This document shows, piece by piece, positions 27,028 to 36,548 of a stretch of 64,000 bases of DNA. The stretch spans positions 1 through 64,000 of the forward strand of contig NZ_JAMBOP010000018.1 in NCBI RefSeq assembly GCF_023715645.1, written 5' to 3'. Below the pieces are notes generated by a model, which was given only the letters and a program-made list of their open reading frames with translations, ran no database searches and was not told the DNA's origin. Both the position numbers and the translations under genes were made by a program. Source of the DNA: Bacillus cytotoxicus. GTDB lineage: Bacteria > Bacillota > Bacilli > Bacillales > Bacillaceae_G. The first letter of the stretch is position 1. The number at the start of each line of letters is the position of its first letter.

Positions 27028-28335
27028 TTACATATTCAACCCTTGCTTATAACGGCTCGCTTCAAAAATAATACGTTCTTCATCTAACGTTTTACACTCA
27101 CCATTCCAAACAATGTGTTGTCCATTAATAACAACGTCTGAAACGTCTTTTCCGCTCGCTGCGTATACAAGATGTGACAATACTTCTTCTGCCGGTTGTA
27201 AGTGAGGTTTATTAGATGGATCAATTGTAATAAAGTCTGCACACTTGCCTACTTCTATTGAACCTGTTTGGCTCATGCCGATTACCTCTGCCCCTACTTT
27301 TGTTGCTAATGTGAGAATAGTTTCAACTGGTAATGTTGTCGCGTCTTTATGAACACCTTTTTGCAATAAAGTCGCAATGCGCATTTCTTCAAACATATCT
27401 AAATTGTTATTAGATGCAACACTATCTGTTGCAATTCCGACTTTTATGCCACTCTCTAACATCGCGCGAACGTTTGCGATACCAGATCCTAATTTTAAAT
27501 TACTAATTGGATTATGGGCAACGCGCACATCATGTTCCGCTAAAAATGTTCGCTCATTATCATTCAGCACAACACCGTGAGCAATTACTGCCTTTCTTTG
27601 GAACAATCCACAATCTGCTACATACTCTACTGGACGTTTTCCATATTGTGCTTCAATATCTTGAACTTCACGTTCTGTTTCGGAAAGATGAATATGAACC
27701 ATCGTCTTATTTTCGACTGCAATTCGTGCACACTCTTCTAACATTTCCGTAGAACATGCATATGGGCTATGAGGAGCAACCATTGTTGTTAACATACCAT
27801 CTTTATTGGCATAACGTTTCACATACTTCTCTGCTTCCTCAATTGCTTTCTTTTCATCTTCCTTCGTTCCGAAGCTAAATAATGTTCGCGAAACAGCAGC
27901 ACGCATGCCACTTTTACGAACAGCTTCCATAATAGAATCTTGATCTACTCCAATTGGATTAAACATATCAGAAAATGTTGTCGTTCCGCTTTTCACCATT
28001 TCTAATAAACCAAGCTCTGTACTAGCAACAGCAAGCTCCGGTGTAAATTGACTTTCAAGCGGCCAAATTCTCGTTTCAAGCCATGGCTTTAAGAGCATGT
28101 CGTCACCTATTCCACGTAAAATGCTCATCAAAACATGTGTATGCGCATTCACCAAACCTGGCAATACCCACTTTCCATGAAGATTAATGACTTGATCCAC
28201 TTCTGTTCCGCTCGGTAATTCTCCTGATTGTACCTCTATAATTTGATCATCTTCTACAATGATATATCCATTTTTCAACACTTCATTTGTTTCATTCAAA
28301 GTCACGATTGTAGCGCTTACATATGCTGTTTTCAC
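27028..28335 (-). CDS. mtaD: 5'-methylthioadenosine/S-adenosylhomocysteine deaminase
   Basis: A 435-residue amidohydrolase-fold deaminase that releases ammonia from MTA, SAH and related adenosines. Metal ligands: HxH in 'LVNAHTHVLMS' (near residue 65), His in 'MVHIHLSETE', His in 'VIAHGVVLND' and Asp in 'VGIATDSVASNN'. Length and sequence are those of the B. cereus MtaD group. Translation begins at GTG with AGAGGGG nine bases upstream. It stands alone between two terminators, and no SAM riboswitch is visible in its short leader. Confidence 0.93.
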   Translation of the reverse strand: MKTAYVSATIVTLNETNEVLKNGYIIVEDDQIIEVQSGELPSGTEVDQVINLHGKWVLPGLVNAHTHVLMSILRGIGDDMLLKPWLETRIWPLESQFTPELAVASTELGLLEMVKSGTTTFSDMFNPIGVDQDSIMEAVRKSGMRAAVSRTLFSFGTKEDEKKAIEEAEKYVKRYANKDGMLTTMVAPHSPYACSTEMLEECARIAVENKTMVHIHLSETEREVQDIEAQYGKRPVEYVADCGLFQRKAVIAHGVVLNDNERTFLAEHDVRVAHNPISNLKLGSGIANVRAMLESGIKVGIATDSVASNNNLDMFEEMRIATLLQKGVHKDATTLPVETILTLATKVGAEVIGMSQTGSIEVGKCADFITIDPSNKPHLQPAEEVLSHLVYAASGKDVSDVVINGQHIVWNGECKTLDEERIIFEASRYKQGLNM

Positions 28336-28372
28336 GAATATTTCCCCTCTCGACTCTTTTAGAAATAATTAA

Positions 28373-28418
28373 TACCCTCAAATAAGTTACTACCGTTATA
28401 GTAACCTATTTGAGGGTA
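28373..28418 (-). terminator. Long hairpin downstream of the YunG-like gene
   Basis: A 20-bp stem TACCCTCAAATAAGTTACTA and its near-perfect complement (one mismatch) with a six-base loop. It has no strong T-run, but its position and stability suggest termination. Confidence 0.8.
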
Positions 28419-28434
28419 ACAGTCAAAAGATAAA

Positions 28435-28782
28435 TTAATACTTTACATGGATACGAACATTTTGTTTTAACGCACCATATTGCATTTCATTCGTATCCGC
28501 AAATGCTTCGATTCTACTTGAAGGAACGTCCATATATGTAATCTCTTCTAAAAATTGTGATGCTGTAAAATCATATCTCTCACCATTGATGAAATTGTAA
28601 AAGTGCCAGCCTTCCGAAACCTTTGTCTTCATAATTTCGCCATCAAATAAATCATGAACTACTAAAGCTGTTACACCACATTGCCCTTTCGCTGGATTAT
28701 CTAATGTCCATTTTGAACTCGTTTCCAATGACCAACACTGAGTTAAAATTCTGCTCATCTTTTTTATTTCTGTATACATCAT
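28435..28782 (-). CDS. YunG-like small protein
   Basis: A 115-residue cytoplasmic protein. 'PAKGQCGVTALVVHDLFDGEI' near residue 33, 'GWHFYNFINGERYDFT' near residue 60 and a preceding helix resemble B. subtilis YunG. Cys, His and Asp occur in the order and spacing of a papain-like triad, which is my inference; no activity is known to me. GGGG lies nine bases before the chosen ATG (MMYTEIKK); an ATG three codons upstream is too close to it. Confidence 0.7.
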   Translation of the reverse strand: MMYTEIKKMSRILTQCWSLETSSKWTLDNPAKGQCGVTALVVHDLFDGEIMKTKVSEGWHFYNFINGERYDFTASQFLEEITYMDVPSSRIEAFADTNEMQYGALKQNVRIHVKY

Positions 28783-28955
28783 ACTTAACATCCCCTATCT
28801 AAATAAATTTATTCCACATCATATCCCAAAAGTGGCAATAAGCAATTTTTAAAAACAGTAGAAGGTGTTTCTCCAATGCACTCAGAATGTTGAACATTGT
28901 CGAGGCGTCTTTATCTTGTGTCGAAGCGCCGATATATCAGTGAACATATAAGAAG

Positions 28956-28997
28956 GAGTTGATTCAAAAGACATCTACATCTCTTTTGAATCAACTC
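28956..28997 (-). terminator. Terminator of the lipase gene
   Basis: A perfect 16-bp stem GAGTTGATTCAAAAGA/TCTTTTGAATCAACTC with a ten-base loop. Confidence 0.9.
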
Positions 28998-29005
28998 CTC
29001 TTCTC

Positions 29006-29929
29006 TTATACAACATACCCATCTAACCAAGAGATTACATCCTGGAACACTTCCTGTCTGTTTACCTCATGAAGCATTTCATGCCTTCCGTTCTCATATA
29101 AACGGATTGTTATATCATTGACACCTGATTTTTTATACATATAATACACTTCTTGAACACCTTTTCCCATATTTCCAACTGGATCACGGTCTCCCGAAAA
29201 AATATAGATAGGTAAATCTTTTGGTGTTTTCTCATATGCTTCAAGTTTATTCACAGTCAACACACCGTTAAATAATTCACGGTAAAAACTCGTCGTACAA
29301 ATAAACCCACATAATGAATCCTCTATGTATCTATCAACTTGATTCGTATCAGAAGACAGCCAATCAAATTTCGTACGGTTTGGCTTAAAATGTGAATTAA
29401 AATTACCAAATGATAAAAAATTCAACATTGGACTTTTCGTTTTTGCACCGCGAAGTTTCATTTCAATCGTTGCCACTTTATGACCAATAACTCCCAAAAG
29501 TCCTGGATTTCCTCCCGTTCCTGAAATAAGAAATCCATTATATAACTCACCACGGAGCTGCACGGCACGTCTTGATAAGAAAGAACCCATACTATGCCCT
29601 AATAAGAAAAGTGGACATGTATGATTCTTCCGAATAAGATCCGAAACGAAAATCACATCAGAAACAGCTTGATCCCAGCCCACATTCGGCTCAAAATGAC
29701 CGTAATCTTCCTCCTGCTTCACTGTTTTTCCATGTCCGCGATGATCGTAAGCATATACCCCGTATCCAGCCTCCAATAATGCTTCAATCCATTCTATGTA
29801 CGCACCAGCATGTTCAGCCATTCCATGTGCAATTTGAACAATCCCACGCGGTTCACTTTCTGGTAACCATTGACGTAAATAAATTTCCGTTCCATCCGAC
29901 GCCATAACGAAGTTTTCTTGTCTATTCAT
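29006..29929 (-). CDS. Alpha/beta hydrolase, lysophospholipase/monoglyceride lipase type
   Basis: A 307-residue hydrolase of the PldB/Hydrolase_4 group. The oxyanion region is 'QIAHGMAEHAGAY' and the nucleophile elbow is 'LLGHSMGSFLSRR' (Ser near residue 113). The acid is in 'IFSGDRDPVGNMG' and the general base His in 'NGRHEMLHE'. 'AYDHRGHGKT' is the family marker before the nucleophile. There is no signal peptide, so it acts in the cytoplasm on lysophospholipids or monoacylglycerols. GGAGGGCGTTCAAAATG fixes the start. Confidence 0.9.
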   Translation of the reverse strand: MNRQENFVMASDGTEIYLRQWLPESEPRGIVQIAHGMAEHAGAYIEWIEALLEAGYGVYAYDHRGHGKTVKQEEDYGHFEPNVGWDQAVSDVIFVSDLIRKNHTCPLFLLGHSMGSFLSRRAVQLRGELYNGFLISGTGGNPGLLGVIGHKVATIEMKLRGAKTKSPMLNFLSFGNFNSHFKPNRTKFDWLSSDTNQVDRYIEDSLCGFICTTSFYRELFNGVLTVNKLEAYEKTPKDLPIYIFSGDRDPVGNMGKGVQEVYYMYKKSGVNDITIRLYENGRHEMLHEVNRQEVFQDVISWLDGYVV

Positions 29930-30149
29930 TTTGAACGCCCTCCAAATCTATTTTCTATTTCTCAACAATATGAATCTACATCCATCCAAAATGAATTGTC
30001 ATTCTTTTTTCTTACTTAAAATTATAAGTAAAAGCTTTCCTTATTACAAATCATACTATTTTTATTTCCACTGCTTCCTACTTGACGAAACAAAAGTTAA
30101 TATATATAGTTACTAATATAAAGTAATTAAATTATTGGAGGTAACCAAT

Positions 30150-30911
30150 ATGATGCCCTCACTTTTTTTAGCACATGGGTCTCCTATGCTAGCTATTCAA
30201 TTGACAGAATATACGAGTTTCTTACAAACACTTGGTGAAACATACAAACCAAAGGCAATTGTCATTTTTACAGCTCATTGGGAAAGTAAGGTTTTAACTA
30301 TTTCTTCTTCAAATAATGAATATGAAACAATTTATGATTTTGGCGGTTTTCCACCTGAACTATACGAAATAAAATACAGAGCAAAAGGTTCGTCATCTAT
30401 TGCAGCTATGTTAGAAGAAAAATTCAAAAAGCAAGGAATTGTAGTTCAAAAAAATACAACACGCGGATTAGATCATGGTTCCTGGACGCTCCTACACCGT
30501 ATGTACCCAAAAGCTGATATACCTGTTGTTCAAATCTCAGTAAATCCATTCCTACCTGCAAGAGAACAATATGAAATTGGAAAAGCTCTTCAAGGACTAG
30601 GAAAAGAAGATATTTTAGTTATCGGAAGCGGTGTCACCGTCCACAATTTGCGAATGTTAAAGTGGGAACAAACTGCACCTGAACCATGGGCTGTTGAATT
30701 TGACGAATGGCTCATTAATCAATTCCAAAACAATAACACAGATGCGTTATTTAACTGGGAAGCTGAAGCTCCGCATGCACGTTTAGCTGTTCCAAGAGCA
30801 GAACATTTTGTTCCTCTTTTCATTGCAATGGGAAGTGGTAATGAAAAGCCAAAAGTAATTCATCGAAGCTATGAATTCGGGACTTTAAGTTATCTTTGTT
30901 TAGAATTTTAA
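30150..30911 (+). CDS. LigB-type class III extradiol ring-cleavage dioxygenase
   Basis: A 253-residue protein of the YgiD/DODA family, which opens catechol rings such as DOPA with non-haem Fe or Zn. Candidate metal ligands are in 'LFLAHGSPM' (His), 'FTAHWESK' (His) and 'TRGLDHGSWTLLHRMYP' (His). 'VIGSGVTVHNLRML' is also typical. The start at 30150 has GGAGG seven bases upstream; an in-frame TTG at 30135 overlaps that site. No pathway neighbours indicate the substrate. Confidence 0.88.
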   Translation: MMPSLFLAHGSPMLAIQLTEYTSFLQTLGETYKPKAIVIFTAHWESKVLTISSSNNEYETIYDFGGFPPELYEIKYRAKGSSSIAAMLEEKFKKQGIVVQKNTTRGLDHGSWTLLHRMYPKADIPVVQISVNPFLPAREQYEIGKALQGLGKEDILVIGSGVTVHNLRMLKWEQTAPEPWAVEFDEWLINQFQNNNTDALFNWEAEAPHARLAVPRAEHFVPLFIAMGSGNEKPKVIHRSYEFGTLSYLCLEF

Positions 30912-30929
30912 TTCTTAGTATGTATGCAA

Positions 30930-31095
30930 GTAAAAAAACGACACCAAACCCCCTTTCCTTTTAGGGGGGACGAGAGCCTCTGGCCGCGCATAGAAACGGT
31001 CAGGGCCTTTTCCTGCCCCATGCCATATTTTTAAAACAGAAAAGATTAAACAAGTGCAGGTCTATTGTATTCTGTATAAAAGCGACTTATGTGCC
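30930..31095 (-). repeat. Interspersed repeat copy 8 (bcr-like, inverted)
   Basis: The inverted core is 'GGGGGGACGAGAGCCTCTGG', then 'CCGCGCATAGAAACGGTCAG' and 'GGCCTTTTCCTGCC'. The hairpin CTGGCCGC/ACGGTCAG is kept with changes. The right part is diverged. It follows the dioxygenase gene by about 20 bases and may act as its 3' end. Confidence 0.8.
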
Positions 31096-31104
31096 GAAAA
31101 ATCA

Positions 31105-31135
31105 AAGAAGTCCAGCAATTAACTACTGGACTTCT
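31105..31135 (-). terminator. Terminator overlapping a truncated GNAT gene
   Basis: Stem AGAAGTCCAG/CTGGACTTCT followed on the minus strand by TTTG. The stem contains the stop codon region of the GNAT fragment, which shows that the gene body was deleted down to its terminator. Confidence 0.8.
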
Positions 31136-31277
31136 TCCATGAGTTCGTAATATCCTCTGCTGTTGTATCAATTTCACCATAAATAGCTTGATCATAAATC
31201 GTACATAATTTTACAATTTGCTGTAAATCTTCTTGTGTAGTCGCTCTAACACATAGGTTATTTACTAAATTATCCAT
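31119..31277 (-). pseudogene. N-terminal fragment of a GNAT acetyltransferase
   Basis: Fifty-two codons beginning MDNLVNNLCVRATTQEDLQQ, then 'IVKLCTIYDQAIYGEID' and ending 'NSWKKSSS'. A good ribosome site precedes it (GAGGGTAGAATATATG). The opening 'VRATTQEDLQQIVKL' is the beta1-alpha1 start of a GNAT fold. The acetyl-CoA motif (RxxGxG/A) and about 100 residues are absent. The frame runs straight into the arms of a terminator, so an internal deletion has joined the 5' end to the 3' end. Confidence 0.65.
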
Positions 31278-31529
31278 ATATTCTACCCTCTTTTCAAAAA
31301 AACTGAATATTCCTATTATACAACGAATACAAATTTTTTACTCCCCTAAAAATCCCTCTTAATATACAGTTATAAGTAGAATTAAAGATTTAAAATGCTC
31401 CAGTGTATTCAATTCTCCATTGCTCAAACAAAACCATCCATGTTACCTTAACATTACAATCACTAAAAACAGATATTTAAATACCCTTCAAAATTAATAC
31501 ATACTATTTTTATAAGGAAAGGACTGCTT
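31278..31529. other. Intergenic region with no gene found
   Basis: AT-rich spacer between the divergent GNAT fragment and the CapA-like gene. It should hold the promoters of both. I see no repeat, hairpin or small ORF worth naming. Confidence 0.5.
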
Positions 31530-32639
31530 ATGAAAATTCGAAAAAAAACATTACTAAAACGAATTATAGTCTTAGCTGTACTTTTTACCCCAATAATCTT
31601 ATTGATCAACTATGCACTACATTCAGAAACGAATAATGTACAAACAGAAAAGGCAAAAGGAAAAGAACAATCAAAAAAACCGAAAGAAGATCCTGAGATT
31701 ACCCTTACATTTTCAGGTGATACAATGTTCGATTGGCAATTACGACCTGTTATTCAAAGTAAAGGTGCTGATTATCCATTTCAGCATGTAAAACCTGAAA
31801 TAGAAAAAGCCGACTACTCATTTATTAATCTAGAATCTGCGTTTACAACTCGTGAGAAAAAATATCCTGGCCAACTATTTTGGATTAAAAGCGACCCTTC
31901 TACACTAAAAGCTATTAAAAATACAGGCTATGATATCGTTAATATTGGAAATAACCATACGCTTGATTATTATCAAGATGGCTTATCGGATACAATTTCC
32001 CATGTTGAAAAAATGGGATTTCCGTATATCGGGGCTGGAAAAAATGCAAAAGATGCATATACAGCACGAGAAGTTATAATTAAAGGTAAAAAATTTAAGT
32101 TTCTCTCTTTCGTTCGTTTTATGCCTGATACCGCTTGGGTAGCTACAGATAACAAACCAGGCGTTGCAAATGGTTATGATTTAAACCTAGTCACAAAAAC
32201 AATTAAAGAACAAAAGAAAGATGCCGATTATATGATTGTATATATGCATTGGGGCGTCGAAAAAACAAACCGTCCTGCTGCTTATCAAAAAGAATATGTA
32301 CAAAAAATAGTAGAAGCAGGTGCAAATGCGATTGTAGGAAGCCATCCTCACTGGTTACAAGGCTTTGAATATTACGACAAAGTTCCTGTTGCATACTCAC
32401 TTGGAAACTTTCTCTTCCCTGATTATGTAAAAGAACATAGTGCAGAAACTGGTGTACTAACGATTAAATTTAAAGGAAAAGATGTTCGCATGTCATTTAA
32501 CCCTTATATGATTCGTAATAACCAAATTACACCACTTCAAGGTACAGAAAAACAAAACATGCTGCAATATTTACAATCTATTTCAAACGATGTACAAATT
32601 AATCAACATGGAGATATTATGAATAAACGAGCACAGTAG
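31530..32639 (+). CDS. CapA/PgsA-like membrane-anchored phosphoesterase
   Basis: A 369-residue protein with one N-terminal membrane anchor (about 10-30) and a charged linker, then a metallophosphatase-like CapA domain. Its motifs are 'FSGDTMFDW' (GD), 'INLESAFTT' (NLE), '[12 protein letters not shown]' (GNNH), 'YMHWGVEK' and '[10 protein letters not shown]'. CapA proteins act in poly-gamma-glutamate capsule synthesis, but isolated homologues without capB/C are common in B. cereus and their role is unclear. No cap genes are next to it. AAGGAAAGG precedes the ATG. Confidence 0.85.
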   Translation: MKIRKKTLLKRIIVLAVLFTPIILLINYALHSETNNVQTEKAKGKEQSKKPKEDPEITLTFSGDTMFDWQLRPVIQSKGADYPFQHVKPEIEKADYSFINLESAFTTREKKYPGQLFWIKSDPSTLKAIKNTGYDIVNIGNNHTLDYYQDGLSDTISHVEKMGFPYIGAGKNAKDAYTAREVIIKGKKFKFLSFVRFMPDTAWVATDNKPGVANGYDLNLVTKTIKEQKKDADYMIVYMHWGVEKTNRPAAYQKEYVQKIVEAGANAIVGSHPHWLQGFEYYDKVPVAYSLGNFLFPDYVKEHSAETGVLTIKFKGKDVRMSFNPYMIRNNQITPLQGTEKQNMLQYLQSISNDVQINQHGDIMNKRAQ

Positions 32640-32728
32640 ATTTTTATTATTCTTTCTTGCTTTTCTCTTGCGATAATTCAAAACATATACGATACTATAT
32701 AAAACATATCAATTTAGGGGGATTAAAT

Positions 32729-33274
32729 GTGGTGGAAGAAAAACAATATGAACTTGCAACTTTTGCGGGCGGCTGCTTTTGGTGTATGGTAAAACCATTT
32801 GATGAACTGCCTGGTATACATAAAGTCCTGTCAGGTTATGCAGGCGGACATGTTGAAAACCCAACATATGAAGATGTAAAATCTGGAGAATCTGGACATT
32901 TAGAAGTCGTCCAAATTACATTTGATCCTACTATATTTCCTTATCAAAAGTTATTAGATTTATATTGGCCGCAAATCGATCCTACAGATGATGGCGGACA
33001 ATTTATCGACCGCGGTCCATCTTACCGTACAGCCATTTTTTATCATAATGAAGTGCAAAAAGAGCTTGCTGAAAAATCAAAGCTAGCACTAGCAAAAAGC
33101 GGTACGTTTAAGAAGCCAATCGTAACAGAGATTCGCCCAGCTGCTCCCTTTTACGTGGCTGAAGAATATCATCAACATTTTTATAAAAAAAATCCAGAGA
33201 AATATGTACAAGAACAGAAAGAGTCTGGCCGTGAAGACTTTGTTAAAACAAACTGGAAAAAAATAATAACATAA
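32729..33274 (+). CDS. msrA: Peptide-methionine (S)-S-oxide reductase
   Basis: A 181-residue repair enzyme that reduces methionine-S-sulfoxide in proteins. The nucleophilic Cys lies in '[14 protein letters not shown]' near residue 15. '[15 protein letters not shown]', '[12 protein letters not shown]' and '[14 protein letters not shown]' are the family markers. The start is a GTG with GGGGG seven bases upstream; the in-frame upstream text has no site. It is MsrA alone, with no fused MsrB domain, and no obvious C-terminal resolving cysteines are seen. Confidence 0.94.
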   Translation: MVEEKQYELATFAGGCFWCMVKPFDELPGIHKVLSGYAGGHVENPTYEDVKSGESGHLEVVQITFDPTIFPYQKLLDLYWPQIDPTDDGGQFIDRGPSYRTAIFYHNEVQKELAEKSKLALAKSGTFKKPIVTEIRPAAPFYVAEEYHQHFYKKNPEKYVQEQKESGREDFVKTNWKKIIT

Positions 33275-33276
33275 AG

Positions 33277-33306
33277 GAAAAGGACACAAATAGCAGTGTC
33301 CTTTTC
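33277..33306. terminator. Terminator between msrA and the FusB-like gene
   Basis: Perfect 11-bp stem GAAAAGGACAC/GTGTCCTTTTC. It lies between convergent genes and is usable by both. Confidence 0.9.
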
Positions 33307-33319
33307 TTTTCCCTATCAG

Positions 33320-33958
33320 TTATTTTCTTAATCGCTCAATAAAATCAGCTAATTTATCCAGTGAAGTCATATTCTGATTACATACTATACTATCTTTACA
33401 AATATAGTTTCCCTTTTTAACAAACGTACCTGGTATATCACCTTTTATTTCAACAAGGAACATCCCTACTTCTTCATGTTTATGACACAATGTACAAATC
33501 CCTTTTTTGTTTATACTTTGAAATGTACCTTGCACGCCTACAAACTTGTTTTCTTTACGAACTATAATGAACTTTTTGTTTGTCCCTTTATCAACCCAAC
33601 TTAAATAAGATGTCTCCTTCATATTGATTTCTTCCATTTGGGGCAACTTAAGCTTTTTAGCCTTAGGAAATAATTTTTTTAATGTTTGCTCGGACACCTC
33701 TTGGAATGGTATTACATATGGCGTTAACTTTCGCAAAAATGATTCTGCATCCTCTCTATTTTCAATCGTCAAAATCATATCCATTAACTCTTTTTGTTCA
33801 TCAGTAAACTCCTCAAACAAATGTAATACTTTTTCTATCGCCAATGATTTCAGTGCTGCAATAACTCCCTTATCATTTGCAGTTGCATGTCCATTCACTA
33901 GAATATAAGCTTGTGATTTTATGAAATTGTATTGATCACTTCTTATAAAGGCTTTCAT
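33320..33958 (-). CDS. Elongation factor G-binding protein (FusB/FusC family)
   Basis: A 212-residue two-domain protein. The N-terminal helical half ('FIRSDQYNFIKSQAYILVNG') precedes a C-terminal treble-clef zinc domain with 'GICTLCHKHEEVGMF' (CxxC) and later 'YICKDSIVCNQNM' (two more Cys). In staphylococci, FusB-type proteins bind EF-G and free it from fusidic acid; chromosomal Bacillus versions have this fold, and I do not know whether they confer resistance. GGAGTGATAGAAATG fixes the start. Confidence 0.87.
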   Translation of the reverse strand: MKAFIRSDQYNFIKSQAYILVNGHATANDKGVIAALKSLAIEKVLHLFEEFTDEQKELMDMILTIENREDAESFLRKLTPYVIPFQEVSEQTLKKLFPKAKKLKLPQMEEINMKETSYLSWVDKGTNKKFIIVRKENKFVGVQGTFQSINKKGICTLCHKHEEVGMFLVEIKGDIPGTFVKKGNYICKDSIVCNQNMTSLDKLADFIERLRK

Positions 33959-34061
33959 TTCTATCACTCCATACAAAATTGTTTATCTATTTTTTATTTT
34001 ACACAATGAATTTACTTTATAAAATGTAAAAAATCATTTAGAAACAAACTTTACATAAAAA

Positions 34062-34093
34062 GCACTGCGTATTTCATATAAAATACGCAGTGC
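34062..34093 (-). terminator. Terminator of the CD3324-like gene
   Basis: Perfect 13-bp stem GCACTGCGTATTT/AAATACGCAGTGC, followed on the minus strand by TTTTTATG. Confidence 0.9.
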
Positions 34094-34110
34094 CAATAAT
34101 TTATCTTTAT

Positions 34111-34374
34111 TCAATTGGAGTACACGATTTTTTTAATGGTTTCAACAGCGAGAAAATACTCTTCAGCTAGTTGATGAATTGCTGTTCCGTTTTGAAAAGC
34201 ATGTTTAATTTCTTTATTTCGATCATCAAGTTGCTTTCTCCCGCCAGAACGCGTGCCCCACTTATGATAAGCATTTTCTTGTTTCGGAATATAAATCGTT
34301 TCTCCTTGCACATACTTTTGAATTTCTCTAATCAACTGTTCAGGTAAAACAGCCGCTGCTTTTACATATTTCAT
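34111..34374 (-). CDS. Small helix-turn-helix protein, CD3324 family
   Basis: An 87-residue protein. 'VLPEQLIREIQKYVQGETIYIP' and 'KWGTRSGGRKQLDDRNKEIK' precede a C-terminal helix-turn-helix ('GTAIHQLAEEYFLAVETIKKIV'). This is the layout of the CD3324 family of Mor-like small regulators. Its target is unknown. AAGGGGCGAGCGGAAATG gives the start. It is monocistronic. Confidence 0.8.
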   Translation of the reverse strand: MKYVKAAAVLPEQLIREIQKYVQGETIYIPKQENAYHKWGTRSGGRKQLDDRNKEIKHAFQNGTAIHQLAEEYFLAVETIKKIVYSN

Positions 34375-34834
34375 TTCCGCTCGCCCCTTATTTTTTATGT
34401 TTCATCTAAATAAGGTGCAAAGCCAAATATATGAAAAATGATACAAGTCCATTTAGGCGATTGTACATTAGATCTCTATCTCACGCAAAGTATCGCCGGT
34501 TCCATACTTGGCTTTGCATGAGACGCTGCAGTATCTAGCAATTTCATTATAATCGCCACATAATCACCTCCAAATTATCTCTTATGAATCAACATTATTA
34601 TATGATAAATTTTTCCTAATTGCATCTTCATGTCCTGTAAACAATTGTATTATTAAGAAGCACTGAGTTAGCTCACTCTTTATAAAAGTACAACTTCCCA
34701 CTTGAATTTCGTAAACAAACACAATTTGTACAAATACTTTCATAATAAATTTATTATTTTACTTTATAAAATACTAAGACACGTTTATAGTAGAAAAAGA
34801 TGATTCTTAAGCAACCAGAGTAGGAGGAAGTATT
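34375..34834. other. Intergenic region with an inverted repeat and tiny ORF
   Basis: The inverted repeat TGCAAAGCCAA/TTGGCTTTGCA (about 34416-34426 and 34508-34518) encloses about 80 bases. A 27-codon frame with a good ribosome site runs through its right arm (see 34476-34559). The rest, up to murJ, is plain AT-rich DNA. Confidence 0.45.
34476..34559 (-). CDS. Possible 27-residue micro-ORF
   Basis: GGAGGTGATTAT precedes a GTG that opens 27 codons (start 'MAIIMKLLDTAASHAKPSME', end 'ILCVR'). The ribosome site is as strong as any in the window, which is the only support for translation. It could be a leader peptide or a gene stump. No family is recognised. Confidence 0.3.
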   Translation of the reverse strand: MAIIMKLLDTAASHAKPSMEPAILCVR

Positions 34835-36469
34835 TTGTCTACTTCAAAAGTATTAAAAGGCACTGCTTTACTAAGCGGTGCAACAATGATTTCACGTATT
34901 TTAGGTTTTATTTATTTCTTCCCATTTCAAGCTTTAGTCGGGAGTGATGGAGTTGCTTTATATTCTTATGCGTACTCCTGGTACGGAATTTTACTAAGCT
35001 TTTCCACGGCAGGTATCCCTATCGCCGTTTCAAAATTTGTTGCCAAATATAATGCTTTAGGAGATTATAGTACAAGTAAAAAATTATACAACTCCAGTTT
35101 AAAAGTAATGATGTTTATGGGATTCCTCGGTTTTCTAATTTTATTTTTCGGCGCACCTTACGTATCTGAATTGATTATTCGCTCTAAAACACCTGAACCT
35201 GGATTCGTTGAAGATGTAACATTAACAATGCGTGCGTTAAGCTTTGCTCTTATTATCGTGCCAGCAATGAGTGTTACCCGCGGTTATTTCCAAGGGTTTC
35301 AATATATGAAACCAAGTGCTGTTTCACAAGTTGTGGAACAAATTGCACGTGTTATTTTCATTTTAGTTGGAAGCTTTATCGTTTCTAAACTATTAGGCGG
35401 ATCGGTAGCATCATCTGTAGCAGTAGCAACATTTGGCGCTGTTATTGGAGCAATTGCCAGTGTTTCCATGCTCATTATGTACTGGAAAAAATACAATGGA
35501 CTTCGTGCACCAGAAGGAGAACTAAAAACACGCTCTTCCTCACTCTCCTTAACAAAGATTTATATGGAACTGCTTCGATATGCGATTCCAATTGTCTTTG
35601 TAGGTATTGCTATTCCGCTTTATACATTAGTGGATCAATATACTGTTGCTGATGCACTGCAAGCAATAGGCACACCGCTTGATAAAGCAAACGCTGTGTT
35701 CGCTTACATTACGAACTATGCTCAAAAACTAATTATGATACCAGCATCACTAGCAACAGGATTTTCACTTACAATCATCCCGGCAATTACACAGTCATTT
35801 ACGGGTGGTAAATTAGATGAGTTGCAAAACCAAATTGAAAAGATTTTTACAATCTTATTATTTTTCACAATTCCTGCATCATTTGGACTTGCGAGCATCG
35901 CATACGATGCATTTCGCATGGTCTATTTTAATCACAATACAGCATTAGACGGGGCACAATATTTAATCACATATGCACCATCTGCTGTAATGAGTGCGAT
36001 CTTCACCGTATCAGCTGCCATATTACAAGGTATTGATTACCAGCGCAAAACAATGATTGCTTTTACTGCCGGTATTCTCGTAAAAGTTATTGTGAACACG
36101 CCGCTTCTATACTTACTCGGCGGGCACGGCGCAGTATTAGGAACGATACTTGGTTACCTCGTTTCTGATGTAATCATGTTATATTGCATTGTGAAATATA
36201 CAAAGTTTAACATTGTAAAAACCGGTAAGACAATATTACTTATTACCATTTACTCAGCAGCGATGTCTGCTGTAGTAGTTGGCGCAAAAATGTTATTTAA
36301 ATGGTTAATTCCTGGTCAATCATACATCGAGTCATTAATAATTGTAGTCGTGTGCGGTGCTCTTGGCGGAATAGTTTACTTTGCTTTTGTATTTACAAGT
36401 GGACTTGCTTCTGACATTCTTGGCGATCGAATTAATCGACTACCACTGTTAAAAAAATTAAAACGCTAA
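34835..36469 (+). CDS. murJ: Lipid II flippase (MurJ/YtgP type)
   Basis: A 544-residue MOP-superfamily transporter with about 14 membrane helices, the length of B. subtilis YtgP/MurJ. 'VLKGTALLSGATMISRILGFIY' at the start and 'FSTAGIPIAVSKFVAKYNALG' are typical. The basic, cavity-lining arginines are placed in 'ATMISRILG' and 'SVTRGYFQGFQ'. It would flip lipid-linked peptidoglycan precursor to the outer face. Translation starts at TTG after AGGAGGAAGTATT. Related paralogues (SpoVB and others) exist in Bacillus, so the symbol is likely but not certain. Confidence 0.85.
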   Translation: MSTSKVLKGTALLSGATMISRILGFIYFFPFQALVGSDGVALYSYAYSWYGILLSFSTAGIPIAVSKFVAKYNALGDYSTSKKLYNSSLKVMMFMGFLGFLILFFGAPYVSELIIRSKTPEPGFVEDVTLTMRALSFALIIVPAMSVTRGYFQGFQYMKPSAVSQVVEQIARVIFILVGSFIVSKLLGGSVASSVAVATFGAVIGAIASVSMLIMYWKKYNGLRAPEGELKTRSSSLSLTKIYMELLRYAIPIVFVGIAIPLYTLVDQYTVADALQAIGTPLDKANAVFAYITNYAQKLIMIPASLATGFSLTIIPAITQSFTGGKLDELQNQIEKIFTILLFFTIPASFGLASIAYDAFRMVYFNHNTALDGAQYLITYAPSAVMSAIFTVSAAILQGIDYQRKTMIAFTAGILVKVIVNTPLLYLLGGHGAVLGTILGYLVSDVIMLYCIVKYTKFNIVKTGKTILLITIYSAAMSAVVVGAKMLFKWLIPGQSYIESLIIVVVCGALGGIVYFAFVFTSGLASDILGDRINRLPLLKKLKR

Positions 36470-36548
36470 ATGTTAAAGAGGTGTAACTTTCAATATTTTT
36501 GTTAAAAACATTGAAAGTTGTCATCTGGCTTTCAGATTACTGACTTTC

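Noticed and set aside
31530-32639. Capsule (poly-gamma-glutamate) operon
   Set aside because: Only a CapA-like gene is present; no capB, capC or capD lies in the window.
33320-33958. Fusidic acid resistance determinant
   Set aside because: The fold is FusB-like, but chromosomal Bacillus members are not known to me to confer resistance. I name only the EF-G-binding family.
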